64,000 nt of DNA from Flavipsychrobacter sp. (GCA_021155965.1 JAJNBJ010000014.1:1-64000), one strand, 5' to 3'; shown: positions 7,164 through 17,140, counted from the first letter of the stretch. A program made the numbers and translations. Notes: a model not told the origin generated them from the sequence alone.

Positions 7164-8444
7164 GTGCCAGGATCAATAAAGCCTCTGTATAGAATATGCT
7201 CCCGCAGCATATTCGCGTTTTTCACACTTTTGCTTTTATGCAATTTTACCGCAAACGCAGCGCCTGATGGAAAGGCCCTGTTCATGTCTAATTGCGCGTC
7301 TTGCCATAACCCCATAAAGGATGCGACAGGACCGGCGCTTAAGGGAATCCGCGGTAGCTTACCGGGCGGTGACTGGATATACAACTGGGTGCATAATTCT
7401 GCAGCGCTTATTGCAGCAGGTGATCCTGAAGCTGTAAAAATATTTACCAAGTACAATAAGACTGCAATGACGGCATTTCCTCAGCTGTCGAACGAGGAAA
7501 TTGATGCAATACTGAAGTATGCGGATGATTACAAAGCACCTGTAGCGGCTGCGCCTGCTGAAGGCGGAGGCAATACGCAGAAGACTGCAAACAATGGCTG
7601 GCTTTATACAACAATAACACTTACACTTCTTGTACTGGTAATTGTTTTATGGCGTGCTAACCTTGGCCTGCGCCGTGCAGCAAATGATAAAGAAGGCATA
7701 CCAAATGAAAAAGAAATTCCGCTTTACCGCAGTAAGCTGGTTATTGCTGTTGTTGCGATAGTAGCATTCATCATGGCGGGTTACTGGATAACAAACGGCG
7801 CTATCAATGAAGGCCGCCAGCAAAACTACATGCCACTGCAACCATTATTCTACTCACACAAAGTGCATGCAGGCATTAACCAGATCAACTGTTTGTATTG
7901 CCACGCCGGTGCTGAGAAGAGCCGCCAGGCGATGATACCATCTGCTAACGTATGTATGAACTGCCACAAGCAAATAGACAGCTATACAGGCGATGCTGAA
8001 CATCCACTGAAGACTGCAGAAGGCAAAGCGATCAATGGTACGGAGCAGATACAGTTGCTGTATAAATATGCTGGCTGGGACCCCAATAAGAAAGATTACA
8101 AGCGTGACGCAAATGGCAACATTCTTTCTACACCAATACAGTGGGTGAAGATCCACAACATGCCTGACCACGTTTACTTCAACCACTCACAGCACGTGAA
8201 AGTTGGCCAGGTACAGTGCCAGAAATGCCACGGCCCTGTGCAGGATATGGATGAAGTTTACCAGTTCTCTGCATTATCTATGGGCTGGTGTATCAACTGC
8301 CACCGCCAGACAGATGTGCAGTTCACAAGCAATAATTATTACAGTGTGTTCCAAAAATATCATGATGAGCTGAAATCGGGCAAGCGTGAGCATGTTACTG
8401 AAGCTGATATGGGCGGAACAGAGTGCCAGAAATGCCATTACTAA
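7164..8444 (+). CDS. actA: alternative complex III subunit ActA, multiheme cytochrome c
   Basis: ActA is the periplasmic multiheme cytochrome of the quinol:cytochrome c/oxidase oxidoreductase that replaces the bc1 complex. A signal peptide is followed by a mono-heme cytochrome c domain (CASCH near residue 43), a transmembrane helix near 145-165, a second near 192-210, and a C-terminal domain with five CxxCH motifs (CLYCH, CMNCH, CQKCH, CINCH, CQKCH). That gives six heme sites, the first in an N-terminal fused domain. The start is a GTG at 7164; no in-frame ATG precedes the signal peptide. It is the first gene of actABCDEF-coxBA. Confidence 0.92.
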   Translation: MPGSIKPLYRICSRSIFAFFTLLLLCNFTANAAPDGKALFMSNCASCHNPIKDATGPALKGIRGSLPGGDWIYNWVHNSAALIAAGDPEAVKIFTKYNKTAMTAFPQLSNEEIDAILKYADDYKAPVAAAPAEGGGNTQKTANNGWLYTTITLTLLVLVIVLWRANLGLRRAANDKEGIPNEKEIPLYRSKLVIAVVAIVAFIMAGYWITNGAINEGRQQNYMPLQPLFYSHKVHAGINQINCLYCHAGAEKSRQAMIPSANVCMNCHKQIDSYTGDAEHPLKTAEGKAINGTEQIQLLYKYAGWDPNKKDYKRDANGNILSTPIQWVKIHNMPDHVYFNHSQHVKVGQVQCQKCHGPVQDMDEVYQFSALSMGWCINCHRQTDVQFTSNNYYSVFQKYHDELKSGKREHVTEADMGGTECQKCHY

Positions 8445-8474
8445 CCCCCCGGCCCCCTGAAGGGGGAGGCGGTT
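8443..8474. repeat. GC-rich C/G palindromic repeat in actA-actB spacer
   Basis: A CCCCCGG-CCCCC-TGA-GGGGG-type palindrome lies directly after the actA stop, followed by T-rich TTTTTTGAA units to 8506. A near-identical block occurs at 45753-45779 upstream of groEL. It could form a hairpin that tunes actA versus actB expression, or be a dispersed repeat. Confidence 0.6.
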
Positions 8475-8509
8475 TTTTGAATTTTTTTGAATTTTTTTGA
8501 AATAACAAT

Positions 8510-11500
8510 ATGAGTCAAAAACAATATTGGTCGGGCGAAAAGGACCTCACTAACATCAACACTCCGGGCGAGGTGATGGAAAATGAGTTTAAAGAAGAGT
8601 TGCCGTTAGATCTGAGCGAAGGCTTGTTCAGCGCTACTACGCCACGCCGCGATTTTTTGAAGTTCATGGGCTTCAGCACACTTGCTGCTACATTGGTTGC
8701 AAGCTGCGAAATGCCGGTGCGCAAAGCAATTCCTTATGCTATCAAGCCGGAAGATATTACACCTGGCGTGCCTAACTATTACGCATCTACATTTAATGAT
8801 GGCGGTGACTATTGTGCTATTGTTATCAAAACACGCGATGGCCGCCCGATAAAGGTTGAAGGCAATGAACTATCTTCTATTACCAAAGGCGGTAGTTCTG
8901 CAAGGGTACAGGCTTCTGTATTGAATTTATATGATAAGGCGCGTATCCGCCATCCGTATGCTGATGGAAAGGAAGCGACATTTGCATCTATAGATAACAT
9001 GATCAAACAAAATATTGCTGCGAAAGCAGGATATCTTGTTACCGGTACTATCATCAGTCCTACTACTAAAGAGATCATTACAAAATTCCTCGCTAAATAC
9101 CCGAATATCAAGCATGTGGTTTATGATGCTTATTCTTATTCAGGTATGCTGCTGGCAAATGAGGCTTGTTATGGCAAGCGCACACTGCCTACTTACCACT
9201 TCGATAAAGCACAGACTATAGTAAGTATAGGTGCTGACTTCCTGGGTACATGGGTATCACCGATAGAGTTTTCGAAAGCATATTCTAAAGGCCGCAAAAT
9301 AAGCGCCAAGAATATGAACCTGTCGAAGCACTACCATGTTGAGGCAATGCACACTATCACAGGTGGCGCTGCTGACCTTCGCGCAACTGCCAAGCCTTCT
9401 GAAATGGGCAAAGTAGTTGTGGCATTATATGAGGCGGTAGTAAATGGCACAGCGCCATCGCTGCCCAGCAAAAACCTGAATACGTTAGTAACCAAAGCTG
9501 CGGCTGACCTGAAGAAAGGCAATGGCCTTGTAGTTGGCAGCAGCAACGATGTGAACATACAAACAGTTATCAACGCTATTAACGACAAAATTGGCGCTAA
9601 TGGTGTTACTGTGAACTGGGCAACAACCAGCAACTGCAAGCAAGGCACCGATAAAGAAATAGTGGACATGGTTGCTGCTATGGAAGCAGGCCAGGTGGGT
9701 GCAGTGCTGATGCATGGTGTGAACCCTGCGTATGATTATTATGATGGTAAAAAATTCACGGCTGCGCTTGCCAAAGTAGCCATGACAGTTTCTTTCGCCG
9801 ACAGGATGGATGAAACTGCGCAGAAGTGCAAATACGTTATTCCAGACCATAACTACCTGGAAAGCTGGGGCGATGCTGAACCAAAGCCAAATTATTTCAG
9901 CTTACAGCAGCCGGGTATTGCGCCGTTGTTCAAAACACGCGCATTCCAGGATTCTCTGCTGATATGGGCTGGTGAGGCAATGGCTTACGGTGACTACTGG
10001 AAAAATTACTGGATGCAGAAGTTAGGCAGCCAGGAGAATTTTGATATGGCGTTGCAGAATGGTGTAATTGAGCCAGCAGGCGATATGCCTAATGGTACAG
10101 CGCCATTTGCCGGTAATGTAGAAACTGCAAAAGGTAATATAATGGGTAAACAACCACACGCAGGTGTGGAATTGGTTGTTTATCAAAAAATAGGTATAGG
10201 CACAGGTGGTGCATGGAGCAACAACCCATGGCTGCAGGAAATGCCTGATCCTATAACAAGGGCTACATGGGATAACTACCTGTGTGTGTCTCCAAAGCGC
10301 GCGAAGGAACTTGATAACGAATTGACAGGTATCACGGAAGTTGAATCCAAGAAGCGCGTGGTGACAATAAAGGCAAGCAACGGTTACACTGTTGATCTTC
10401 CTATTGTTGCAGTACCAGGTATGCACAACGACGTTGTGGCTGTGGCTGTAGGCTATGGCCGCGATAAGATGGTGGGCCGTGCGGCTGCAAGTGATGATAC
10501 AAAGGGCGGCAAGAACGCATATCCCTTCTATGTATTCAACGGCCTGACGATGGAGCATCATTCTGATGTTACCATTGCAAAGACCGCGAAAATGTACGAC
10601 ATAGCTATAACGCAAACGCACAACAGCTATGAAGCACGCCCTGTAATACATGAGTATACACTCAATGAGTTCCGCCACGATCCTAACGAATTGCTGAAGG
10701 AGCGTAATGCAGAGCTGGAGCACTATACGGTATTGCCCTGGGTAGAAAAAGGTAAGGAAGCACATGGACATGGTGAAGCTGCTGAAGGACATGGCCATGG
10801 AGGCGGCCTGATGGACTCAACTAAAGAAGAAGGCTACCGTGAGAACGGAACATTATATCCAAACTATCCTTACGAGGGTATCAAGTGGGGCATGTCGATA
10901 GACCTGAACAGCTGTACCGGTTGCGGTGCATGCGTGGTTGGGTGTATGGCAGAGAATAACGTTTCGGTTGTGGGTAAAGACCACGTGCTGAAAGCTCATG
11001 AAATGCACTGGATACGTATCGACCGTTATTTCAGCGGTATGATCAACGATCCGGATACTGTTCAGACAATATTCCAGCCGATGCTTTGCCAGCATTGCGA
11101 TAATGCGCCCTGTGAGAACGTTTGCCCGGTATCGGCAACTAACCACAGCAGCGAAGGCCTGAACCAAATGGCATATAACCGTTGTATCGGTACGAAATAT
11201 TGTGCGAACAACTGTCCGTATAAAGTGCGTCACTTTAACTGGATGGACTGGAACGGTGCAGATGCTTTTGCAGACAACCTTTACGAAGATGGCCGGAGGG
11301 ATGATCTTAATGATGATCTTACCCGCATGGTGCTGAACCCGGATGTTACGGTTCGTAGCCGTGGTGTAATGGAAAAATGTACATTCTGCGTTCAGCGTTT
11401 ACAGGATGCCAAACTTGCTGCGAAGAAAGAAGGCCACCCATTGAGGGATGGCGCTGCGAAAACAGCTTGCCAGCAGGCTTGTCCGACAGATGCTATTGTG

Positions 11501-11692
11501 TTTGGTAATGTAAAAGATACAGAAAGCAGTATTTACAAGATACGCAGGAAGGACCAGCAGGAGCGTGCATATTATGTGCTGGAGCACATACATACACTGC
11601 CAAGCATCAACTACCTGGCGAGGATCAGGAATACAGAAGAGGTTATTGGGTTGGATGAGAATAAGAATGAGTACCTGAAGTATCATATTTAG
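8510..11692 (+). CDS. actB: alternative complex III subunit ActB, TAT-exported Fe-S protein
   Basis: ActB (1060 residues) is the large periplasmic subunit, combining a molybdopterin-oxidoreductase-like region without cofactor with a C-terminal ferredoxin-like region. Residues 1-50 precede the twin-arginine motif PRRDFLKF and a hydrophobic segment ending LVASC, suggesting TAT export with a lipidated Cys. The last 320 residues carry four Fe-S motifs: CTGCGACVVGC, CQHCDNAPCENVC, CIGTKYCANNC, and CTFC...CQQACP. Homologs hold three 4Fe-4S and one 3Fe-4S centre. A His/Gly-rich loop (about residues 750-765) lies between the two regions. It follows actA by 65 bases. Confidence 0.95.
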   Translation: MSQKQYWSGEKDLTNINTPGEVMENEFKEELPLDLSEGLFSATTPRRDFLKFMGFSTLAATLVASCEMPVRKAIPYAIKPEDITPGVPNYYASTFNDGGDYCAIVIKTRDGRPIKVEGNELSSITKGGSSARVQASVLNLYDKARIRHPYADGKEATFASIDNMIKQNIAAKAGYLVTGTIISPTTKEIITKFLAKYPNIKHVVYDAYSYSGMLLANEACYGKRTLPTYHFDKAQTIVSIGADFLGTWVSPIEFSKAYSKGRKISAKNMNLSKHYHVEAMHTITGGAADLRATAKPSEMGKVVVALYEAVVNGTAPSLPSKNLNTLVTKAAADLKKGNGLVVGSSNDVNIQTVINAINDKIGANGVTVNWATTSNCKQGTDKEIVDMVAAMEAGQVGAVLMHGVNPAYDYYDGKKFTAALAKVAMTVSFADRMDETAQKCKYVIPDHNYLESWGDAEPKPNYFSLQQPGIAPLFKTRAFQDSLLIWAGEAMAYGDYWKNYWMQKLGSQENFDMALQNGVIEPAGDMPNGTAPFAGNVETAKGNIMGKQPHAGVELVVYQKIGIGTGGAWSNNPWLQEMPDPITRATWDNYLCVSPKRAKELDNELTGITEVESKKRVVTIKASNGYTVDLPIVAVPGMHNDVVAVAVGYGRDKMVGRAAASDDTKGGKNAYPFYVFNGLTMEHHSDVTIAKTAKMYDIAITQTHNSYEARPVIHEYTLNEFRHDPNELLKERNAELEHYTVLPWVEKGKEAHGHGEAAEGHGHGGGLMDSTKEEGYRENGTLYPNYPYEGIKWGMSIDLNSCTGCGACVVGCMAENNVSVVGKDHVLKAHEMHWIRIDRYFSGMINDPDTVQTIFQPMLCQHCDNAPCENVCPVSATNHSSEGLNQMAYNRCIGTKYCANNCPYKVRHFNWMDWNGADAFADNLYEDGRRDDLNDDLTRMVLNPDVTVRSRGVMEKCTFCVQRLQDAKLAAKKEGHPLRDGAAKTACQQACPTDAIVFGNVKDTESSIYKIRRKDQQERAYYVLEHIHTLPSINYLARIRNTEEVIGLDENKNEYLKYHI

Positions 11693-11735
11693 AATGGCTC
11701 AATTGCAGAATAGCGCAATGGCTCAATGAATTGTA
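11693..11735. repeat. GGCTCAAT-type repeats in actB-actC spacer
   Basis: AATGGCTCAATTGC and GCAATGGCTCAATG occur within 40 bases after the actB stop. Related units recur after actD at 13938-13975. Confidence 0.6.
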
Positions 11736-11816
11736 GGTTAGAAGAATTAAGAGTAATAAGGTTTTTGGATAAAATAATTAAGCCTCTCAGAGGTTAAAAA
11801 ATACTAATAACGTGCT

Positions 11817-13280
11817 ATGCATTTAAAGTACGAATCGTTTGTAAGGGAACCACTGGTAGATAATAATAAAGATTATCACCAGGTATCTGAAGATATTGTC
11901 AGCCCCATTGAGCGCAAGCCGGGGAGGATGTGGTATGTAGGTTTTATCTTTTCAGTGATACTGCTTGGTTTCGGTATATTCTCTGTAACCTGGTCTGTCT
12001 ATTGGGGGTTAGGTACATGGGGCGTTAACCGTACCATTGGCTGGGGTTGGGATATCACCAACTTCGTATGGTGGATCGGTATCGGTCACGCGGGTACGCT
12101 GATCTCTGCGATCCTTCTACTTTTCCGCCAGGGCTGGCGTACAGGTGTGAACCGTGCTGCGGAAGCGATGACGATATTTGCGGTAATGTGTGCGGGCCAG
12201 TTCCCGATATGGCACATGGGCCGTGTATGGGATGGTTTCTGGGTATTACCACTGCCTAACAGCCGTGGACCGCTTTGGCCAAACTTCGATTCCCCACTTC
12301 TTTGGGACGTGTTCGCGATATCTACTTACTTCACGGTATCATTGTTATTCTGGTACTCCGGCCTTGTTCCTGACTTCGCGCTGATCCGCGACAGGGCAAA
12401 AACCAAATTCCGCAAGATGGCATATGGTATTGCTTCTTTCGGCTGGACAGGTACTGCAAAGAACTGGCAGCGTATGGAAGCACTTGCGCTTGTACTTGCG
12501 GGCCTTTCTACCCCACTGGTACTTTCGGTGCATACAATAGTATCTTTCGACTTCGCCACTTCAGTTATACCCGGATGGCACACTACCATCTTCCCGCCAT
12601 ACTTCGTTGCGGGTGCGGTATTCTCCGGATTTGCGATGGTGAACACACTGCTTGTTATTACCCGTAAAATATTACATCTTGAAGAGTACATCACCATAGG
12701 CCACCTTGAGGCGATGAATAAAATCATCGTACTTACGGGTTCCATAGTAGGTGTGGCTTACCTGACAGAGCTGTTCATAGCATGGTATAGCCAGTCATGG
12801 GGCGAAATGGATGCGTTCAAATGGCGTATCATGGGCCCATACTGGTGGAGCTACTGGGCGATGATGACCTGCAATGTGGTATCGCCACAGCTATTCTGGG
12901 TGAAGAAACTGCGCCGTAACATTCCGTTCACGTTCGTAATGTCTATCGTGGTGAACATTGGTATGTGGTTCGAGCGTTTCGTGATCATCGTTACATCAAC
13001 TTACCGCGACTGGATACCGGGCAGCTGGGCATATTACAGCCCAGAATGGCCTGAAGTTGGTTTCTATCTCGGTACGTTCGGATTGTTCTTTACCTGCTAC
13101 TTCCTGTTTGCAAAATATTGCCCTGTGGTAGCGGTAGCGGAGATCAAGTTCGTACTGAAAACATCGGGTGAGAATTATAAGAAGAAAATGGAGCGTATTG
13201 ATGCTATGAGCACTGAAGATTTTGTGGAGACCGTGCATACGCACCATGAGCCGCACCATGAAGAAGCGGCACACCACTAA
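11817..13280 (+). CDS. actC: alternative complex III subunit ActC, NrfD/PsrC-like membrane subunit
   Basis: ActC is the 487-residue integral membrane quinol-oxidising subunit of the NrfD/PsrC family. About ten hydrophobic helices are visible, with conserved stretches such as GIGHAGTLISAILLLFRQ near the start and HTIVSFDFATSVIPGWH in the middle. The short C-terminal tail is His-rich (HTHHEPHHEEAAHH), which may be a metal-contacting or flexible feature. ATG 11817 starts the protein. It pairs structurally with ActF in known complexes and lies between actB and actD in the canonical order. Confidence 0.95.
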   Translation: MHLKYESFVREPLVDNNKDYHQVSEDIVSPIERKPGRMWYVGFIFSVILLGFGIFSVTWSVYWGLGTWGVNRTIGWGWDITNFVWWIGIGHAGTLISAILLLFRQGWRTGVNRAAEAMTIFAVMCAGQFPIWHMGRVWDGFWVLPLPNSRGPLWPNFDSPLLWDVFAISTYFTVSLLFWYSGLVPDFALIRDRAKTKFRKMAYGIASFGWTGTAKNWQRMEALALVLAGLSTPLVLSVHTIVSFDFATSVIPGWHTTIFPPYFVAGAVFSGFAMVNTLLVITRKILHLEEYITIGHLEAMNKIIVLTGSIVGVAYLTELFIAWYSQSWGEMDAFKWRIMGPYWWSYWAMMTCNVVSPQLFWVKKLRRNIPFTFVMSIVVNIGMWFERFVIIVTSTYRDWIPGSWAYYSPEWPEVGFYLGTFGLFFTCYFLFAKYCPVVAVAEIKFVLKTSGENYKKKMERIDAMSTEDFVETVHTHHEPHHEEAAHH

Positions 13281-13358
13281 GGTGAGTGCGGGTGTGGGGA
13301 GCGAGAGTGTGAAAGGAAGTTTGGAATTTGTTTTTTGGAATTTGAATTATTTAATAAA

Positions 13359-13940
13359 ATGGCAATAAAAAAATTTGCAGTAGCTGCTTACGATGACGAG
13401 GAAGTTTTGTTCCCCGCAGTGAAGAAAGTGCGCGGCAGCGGGTATAAGATACATGATGTGTATACACCGTTTGCTGTACACGGGCTGGATGAGGCTATGG
13501 GCCTTAAAGGCACGGACCTGCACATTGCAGGCTTCATCTATGGCCTTTGCGGTACTTCTACAGCAGTAGGTTTTATCTCCTGGATCTATACTTCTGATTG
13601 GCCCATTAATTATGGTGGTAAACCGCACTTTGCATTACCGGCCTGGATACCGATCACGTTCGAGCTTACGGTATTATTTGCAGCAGTGGGTATGACGCTG
13701 ACCATGTGTTACCTGAACCAGATAATGCCCGGCGTTAAGAAGCACGTTTTCCACCCGCGCCAGAGTGATGATATGTTTGTAATGGCAATAGAACTGAACA
13801 GCCACATGTCGGAGAAGGAAGTGACCGCTTTTTTAAAGACGACAGGAGCTAAAGAAGTGAATGTGCAAATGGCAGAAGAAGGATGGTGGTATGGCAGGTG
13901 GGATAAGAAGGAACCTTATGAGGCATTGAATGCGGGGTAA
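13359..13940 (+). CDS. actD: alternative complex III subunit ActD (DUF3341)
   Basis: ActD is a small membrane subunit of about 193 residues with two transmembrane helices. The N-terminal soluble part (KFAVAAYDDEEVLFPAVKKV) and the helix hairpin starting HIAGFIYGLCGTSTAVGF match DUF3341. A C-terminal soluble domain of about 60 residues follows the second helix. ATG 13359 is used; the upstream TTG-initiated extension would add eight unsupported residues. Its place between actC and actE is canonical. Confidence 0.93.
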   Translation: MAIKKFAVAAYDDEEVLFPAVKKVRGSGYKIHDVYTPFAVHGLDEAMGLKGTDLHIAGFIYGLCGTSTAVGFISWIYTSDWPINYGGKPHFALPAWIPITFELTVLFAAVGMTLTMCYLNQIMPGVKKHVFHPRQSDDMFVMAIELNSHMSEKEVTAFLKTTGAKEVNVQMAEEGWWYGRWDKKEPYEALNAG

Positions 13941-13976
13941 TGGCTCAGTGGCTTAATTGCTCAATGACTCAATGAA
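13938..13976. repeat. GGCTCAAT-type repeats in actD-actE spacer
   Basis: AATGGCTCAGTGGC, TTGCTCAATG and ACTCAATGAA follow one another after the actD stop, echoing the spacer after actB. The adjoining ACAGATT units at 13984-14010 are another short direct repeat. Confidence 0.55.
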
Positions 13977-14013
13977 ACCCAAACAGATTAACAGATTTTT
14001 TTGAACAGATAAT

Positions 14014-14763
14014 ATGAACAAAGTAAAAAGCATAGTGGCAGCAAGCCTGGTTATAGTGTCCGGCCTCGCATCATGCGATTCCGGTAACACACGCCGTACA
14101 CCTGGCCATGTCTATGCACCCGATATGACCTATTCGCGTGCATACGATGCTTACACTGCCAATCCCAACTTTGCGGATAGCATGACAAGCCGCCTCCCTG
14201 TGGAAGGCACGATAGCCCGCGGGCATCAACTGCCGGACCACCTTAAGGAAGGCGATACCAATGCTTATAAAACGTTCACCACTTCCCTGCGTTTTAACGA
14301 AGAGGAAATGAAAGAGGGCGGGCGCTTATATAATATATACTGCGGCATTTGCCATGGTACTGCCCTTGATGGCCAGGGCCCTTTGTTTGCAAGCGGCAAG
14401 TTTGCCTCAATGCCTGCAAACTTCAAGGATGCTAAATACCTGCACATGTCTGTAGGCCAGATGTATGCAGCTATAAAGTATGGTAAGAATATGATGGGAT
14501 CGTATGCAAGCCAGCTTGATCAGAAACAGAGGTGGCTGGTGATAGCACACATCAAAAAGACACAGGCCGGCAGTGGTGGTGATGCATTTACATTTGGTGC
14601 AACTGCAACGCCAGCAACTGATACCGGGGCCCATACAGGTGACCCAATGGCTGTGAAAAGTGATACAACTCATGTGGCGGCTCCAGTGGCTGTAAACACA
14701 GCACCTAAGCCGCACAAGGCAGCAGGACATAAAAAACCAGCACACAGGAGAAACAGGAGATAA
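14014..14763 (+). CDS. actE: alternative complex III subunit ActE, mono-heme lipoprotein cytochrome c
   Basis: ActE (249 residues) is a periplasmic mono-heme cytochrome c, anchored by a lipidated Cys after the signal peptide (lipobox GLASC). The heme site CGICHGTALDGQGP is near residue 109, and a Met in the MMGSY region is a possible sixth ligand. The last 60 residues are a low-complexity Ala/Thr/Pro segment ending in a very basic tail (KPHKAAGHKKPAHRRNRR), longer than needed for the heme fold. It is expected to pass electrons from ActA towards the oxidase. Canonical order in the operon. Confidence 0.93.
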   Translation: MNKVKSIVAASLVIVSGLASCDSGNTRRTPGHVYAPDMTYSRAYDAYTANPNFADSMTSRLPVEGTIARGHQLPDHLKEGDTNAYKTFTTSLRFNEEEMKEGGRLYNIYCGICHGTALDGQGPLFASGKFASMPANFKDAKYLHMSVGQMYAAIKYGKNMMGSYASQLDQKQRWLVIAHIKKTQAGSGGDAFTFGATATPATDTGAHTGDPMAVKSDTTHVAAPVAVNTAPKPHKAAGHKKPAHRRNRR

Positions 14764-14802
14764 GAGCTTATTTTAAACGTATTTTAATAAAAGTAGTAAA
14801 CA

Positions 14803-16020
14803 ATGAATGATCGTTTTGAGATACCGGCACGGTTAAGGAATACAAGCCTAATCCTTATAGTGGTAGGCATTGCTGCGCTAATAGGAGGTATCGTTTGCTT
14901 ATTGATGAGCCATGATGATGTGGCAAGGGCACGTTTCTGGTTAGTATTGTTGCACGATAGTGTATTCTTCACCCTTATTACAACTGTCAGCATCTTTATA
15001 ATGGCGGCAACTTCGCTGGCGCATGGTGCATGGATAGTGGCTTACCGTCGTGTTACTGAGGCCATAGGTGCTAACGTTTGGTTGTTCGGCACGATAGCTA
15101 CTGTGGTGATGCTTCTGATCGTTTACACGTTCAGGGATGCACATGGCCATAACACTATTTATGAGTGGGTTACGCCTGGTAATGACAAAATAATTTTGGG
15201 TAAAAAAGCATTTTTGAACCCAACCATGTTTACTATATTCACTATAGTTGCACTTGGTTTGTGGGCCTGGTTCGGCCGTAAGTTCCGTGCATTGTCTTTG
15301 GCACAGGAAAAAGCTCCGCAGAATGATCCTAAGATATATTGGAAGGTATTCCGGCTGGCAGGTATCTTCCTGTTTGTGTATGCATTATCACAAATGAGCA
15401 CAGGCCCATGGTTGTGGATCATGAGCATACAGCCGCACTGGTATTCAACACTGTTCAGCTGGTACACTTTCGCCAGTGCTTTCGTGAGCGGTATGTCGCT
15501 TATCCTGTTGTGGGTTGTTTATCTTAAGAACCAGGGCAATCTTCAACTGGTAACTACAGAGCATATGCATGACCTTGGCAAATTTATGTTCGCATTCAGC
15601 ATATTCTGGACTTACCTGTGGTTCGCACAGTACATGCTTATATGGTATGCGAATATCCCTGATGAAACTATCTATTTCAAATTGCGCCAGCAGGGGCCAT
15701 ACAGCGTTATCTTCTACGCAAACTTTATTATCAACTTTGTTATGCCGATCATCATATTGATGGCACGCCCAAGCAAGCGTAACTACTTTACAATTACGTT
15801 CATGGCTATGATCATCATCTTCGGCCACTGGCTGGATTATTACCAGATGATCATGCCGGGCCCATTGGGTGCTAACTGGCACATCAACTGGTATGAGATA
15901 GGAATATTTATGGGTTTTGTGGGTGTATTGATATTTGCTGTATCGCGTACACTTGCTAAATCATCGTTAGTGCCTAATAATCAGTTGTTACTTAAGGAAA
16001 CTATCGTTCACCTGAGCTAA
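14803..16020 (+). CDS. actF: alternative complex III subunit ActF, membrane subunit
   Basis: ActF is the second large membrane subunit, 405 residues with about ten hydrophobic helices, related to ActC and the NrfD fold but usually lacking a quinol site. Recognisable family pieces are FWLVLLHDSVFFTLIT near residues 45-60, MSTGPWLWIMSIQPHWYST in the middle and HWLDYYQMIMPG late in the protein. It starts at ATG 14803, 39 bases after actE, and ends 55 bases before coxB. Confidence 0.93.
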   Translation: MNDRFEIPARLRNTSLILIVVGIAALIGGIVCLLMSHDDVARARFWLVLLHDSVFFTLITTVSIFIMAATSLAHGAWIVAYRRVTEAIGANVWLFGTIATVVMLLIVYTFRDAHGHNTIYEWVTPGNDKIILGKKAFLNPTMFTIFTIVALGLWAWFGRKFRALSLAQEKAPQNDPKIYWKVFRLAGIFLFVYALSQMSTGPWLWIMSIQPHWYSTLFSWYTFASAFVSGMSLILLWVVYLKNQGNLQLVTTEHMHDLGKFMFAFSIFWTYLWFAQYMLIWYANIPDETIYFKLRQQGPYSVIFYANFIINFVMPIIILMARPSKRNYFTITFMAMIIIFGHWLDYYQMIMPGPLGANWHINWYEIGIFMGFVGVLIFAVSRTLAKSSLVPNNQLLLKETIVHLS

Positions 16021-16075
16021 TAATTAATTGAAGAAAGTATAAAAAATTTATAAAGACAAAATACAAGCTGAGTCC

Positions 16076-17140
16076 ATGTCGGTATTTATAATAATAACAT
16101 TGATAGTTCTGGTATTCATCATTATATACCAGATAGGTAAAGCCAGCGAATACGCATTGATATTGCGCGGTGAAGAGAAAGTAAGAGCGCAGACAAACCG
16201 TGCTATAGCTATCCTGCTTTTGGTAATGTTTGTCCTTGGCATGTGGGGAATATGGGAGTGTAATGAAATGTTCAAGGGCCAGATGCTGCCTGTTGCTGCG
16301 TGTAAAACCGGTGAGAACTATGACATGATGTTTAATGTTACCACATTGGTGACAGGTATTGTATTCTTTCTGACACAATTCATCCTTTTCTGGTTTTGTT
16401 TTAAGTTCCAATCAAACGACAAGCGTACGGCATTCTATTTCCCGCACAATAATAAACTGGAAATTATCTGGACGACCATACCTGCTATTGCGATGGCGAT
16501 ACTGGTAGCGATAGGTTTACGTAACTGGTTTGACGTGACATCTGTTGCCCCTGCTGAAGCTACTGTTGTTGAAATTGTAGGTAAGCAATTTAACTGGATC
16601 ATCCGCTACCCCGGTAAAGACAATGAATTAGGTAAAAGGGATTTCCGTAAGATCAATGATGCCAACAATATCCTTGGCCTTGACTGGAACGACCCGCATA
16701 ATAATGATGATGTTGTTTTACAGAATGGAGAATTGCATTGCGTTGTTGGTAAGCCTGTAAAGTTGCTCATCAACTCGCGTGATGTGATACATGACGTTGG
16801 TTTGCCGCATTTCCGTTTAAAAATGGATGCTGTGCCCGGTATCACAACAACATTGTGGTTCATACCATCTATCACTACTGACTCAATGAAGATCATCACC
16901 AAGAACCCGAATTTTGTGTATGAGATAGCGTGCGACCAGCTTTGCGGCAAAGGCCACTATTCTATGCGTGGAACTGTTATTGTTCACACACAGGCGGACT
17001 ACGACAAATGGATGGCAACCCAGCAGGCATATGCGATTGGAAATAATCCTGCAGCAGCACCTGCAGCCCCGGCTGTACAACCTGCAGCAGACAGCAGCCA
17101 TGCGAAAGTTGATAGTGCTAAAATAGTAAAAGCGAATTAA
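16076..17140 (+). CDS. coxB: cytochrome c oxidase subunit II
   Basis: Subunit II of an aa3-type terminal oxidase carries the CuA centre that takes electrons from complex III. Several transmembrane helices at the N-terminus precede the cupredoxin domain. The CuA ligands are visible: His in DVIHDVG (about residue 238) and the loop CDQLCGKGHYSM (about 285-296), which supplies Cys, Cys, His and Met. There is no fused cytochrome c domain, fitting direct transfer from ActE. The tail is Ala/Pro-rich. A start at ATG 16076 is supported by the hydrophobic N-terminus. Located between actF and coxA. Confidence 0.95.
   Translation: MSVFIIITLIVLVFIIIYQIGKASEYALILRGEEKVRAQTNRAIAILLLVMFVLGMWGIWECNEMFKGQMLPVAACKTGENYDMMFNVTTLVTGIVFFLTQFILFWFCFKFQSNDKRTAFYFPHNNKLEIIWTTIPAIAMAILVAIGLRNWFDVTSVAPAEATVVEIVGKQFNWIIRYPGKDNELGKRDFRKINDANNILGLDWNDPHNNDDVVLQNGELHCVVGKPVKLLINSRDVIHDVGLPHFRLKMDAVPGITTTLWFIPSITTDSMKIITKNPNFVYEIACDQLCGKGHYSMRGTVIVHTQADYDKWMATQQAYAIGNNPAAAPAAPAVQPAADSSHAKVDSAKIVKAN

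Noticed and set aside
10022-10798. 258-codon minus-strand frame inside actB
   Set aside because: Opposite a well-conserved gene, rich in Cys/His/Tyr as expected of a shadow frame.
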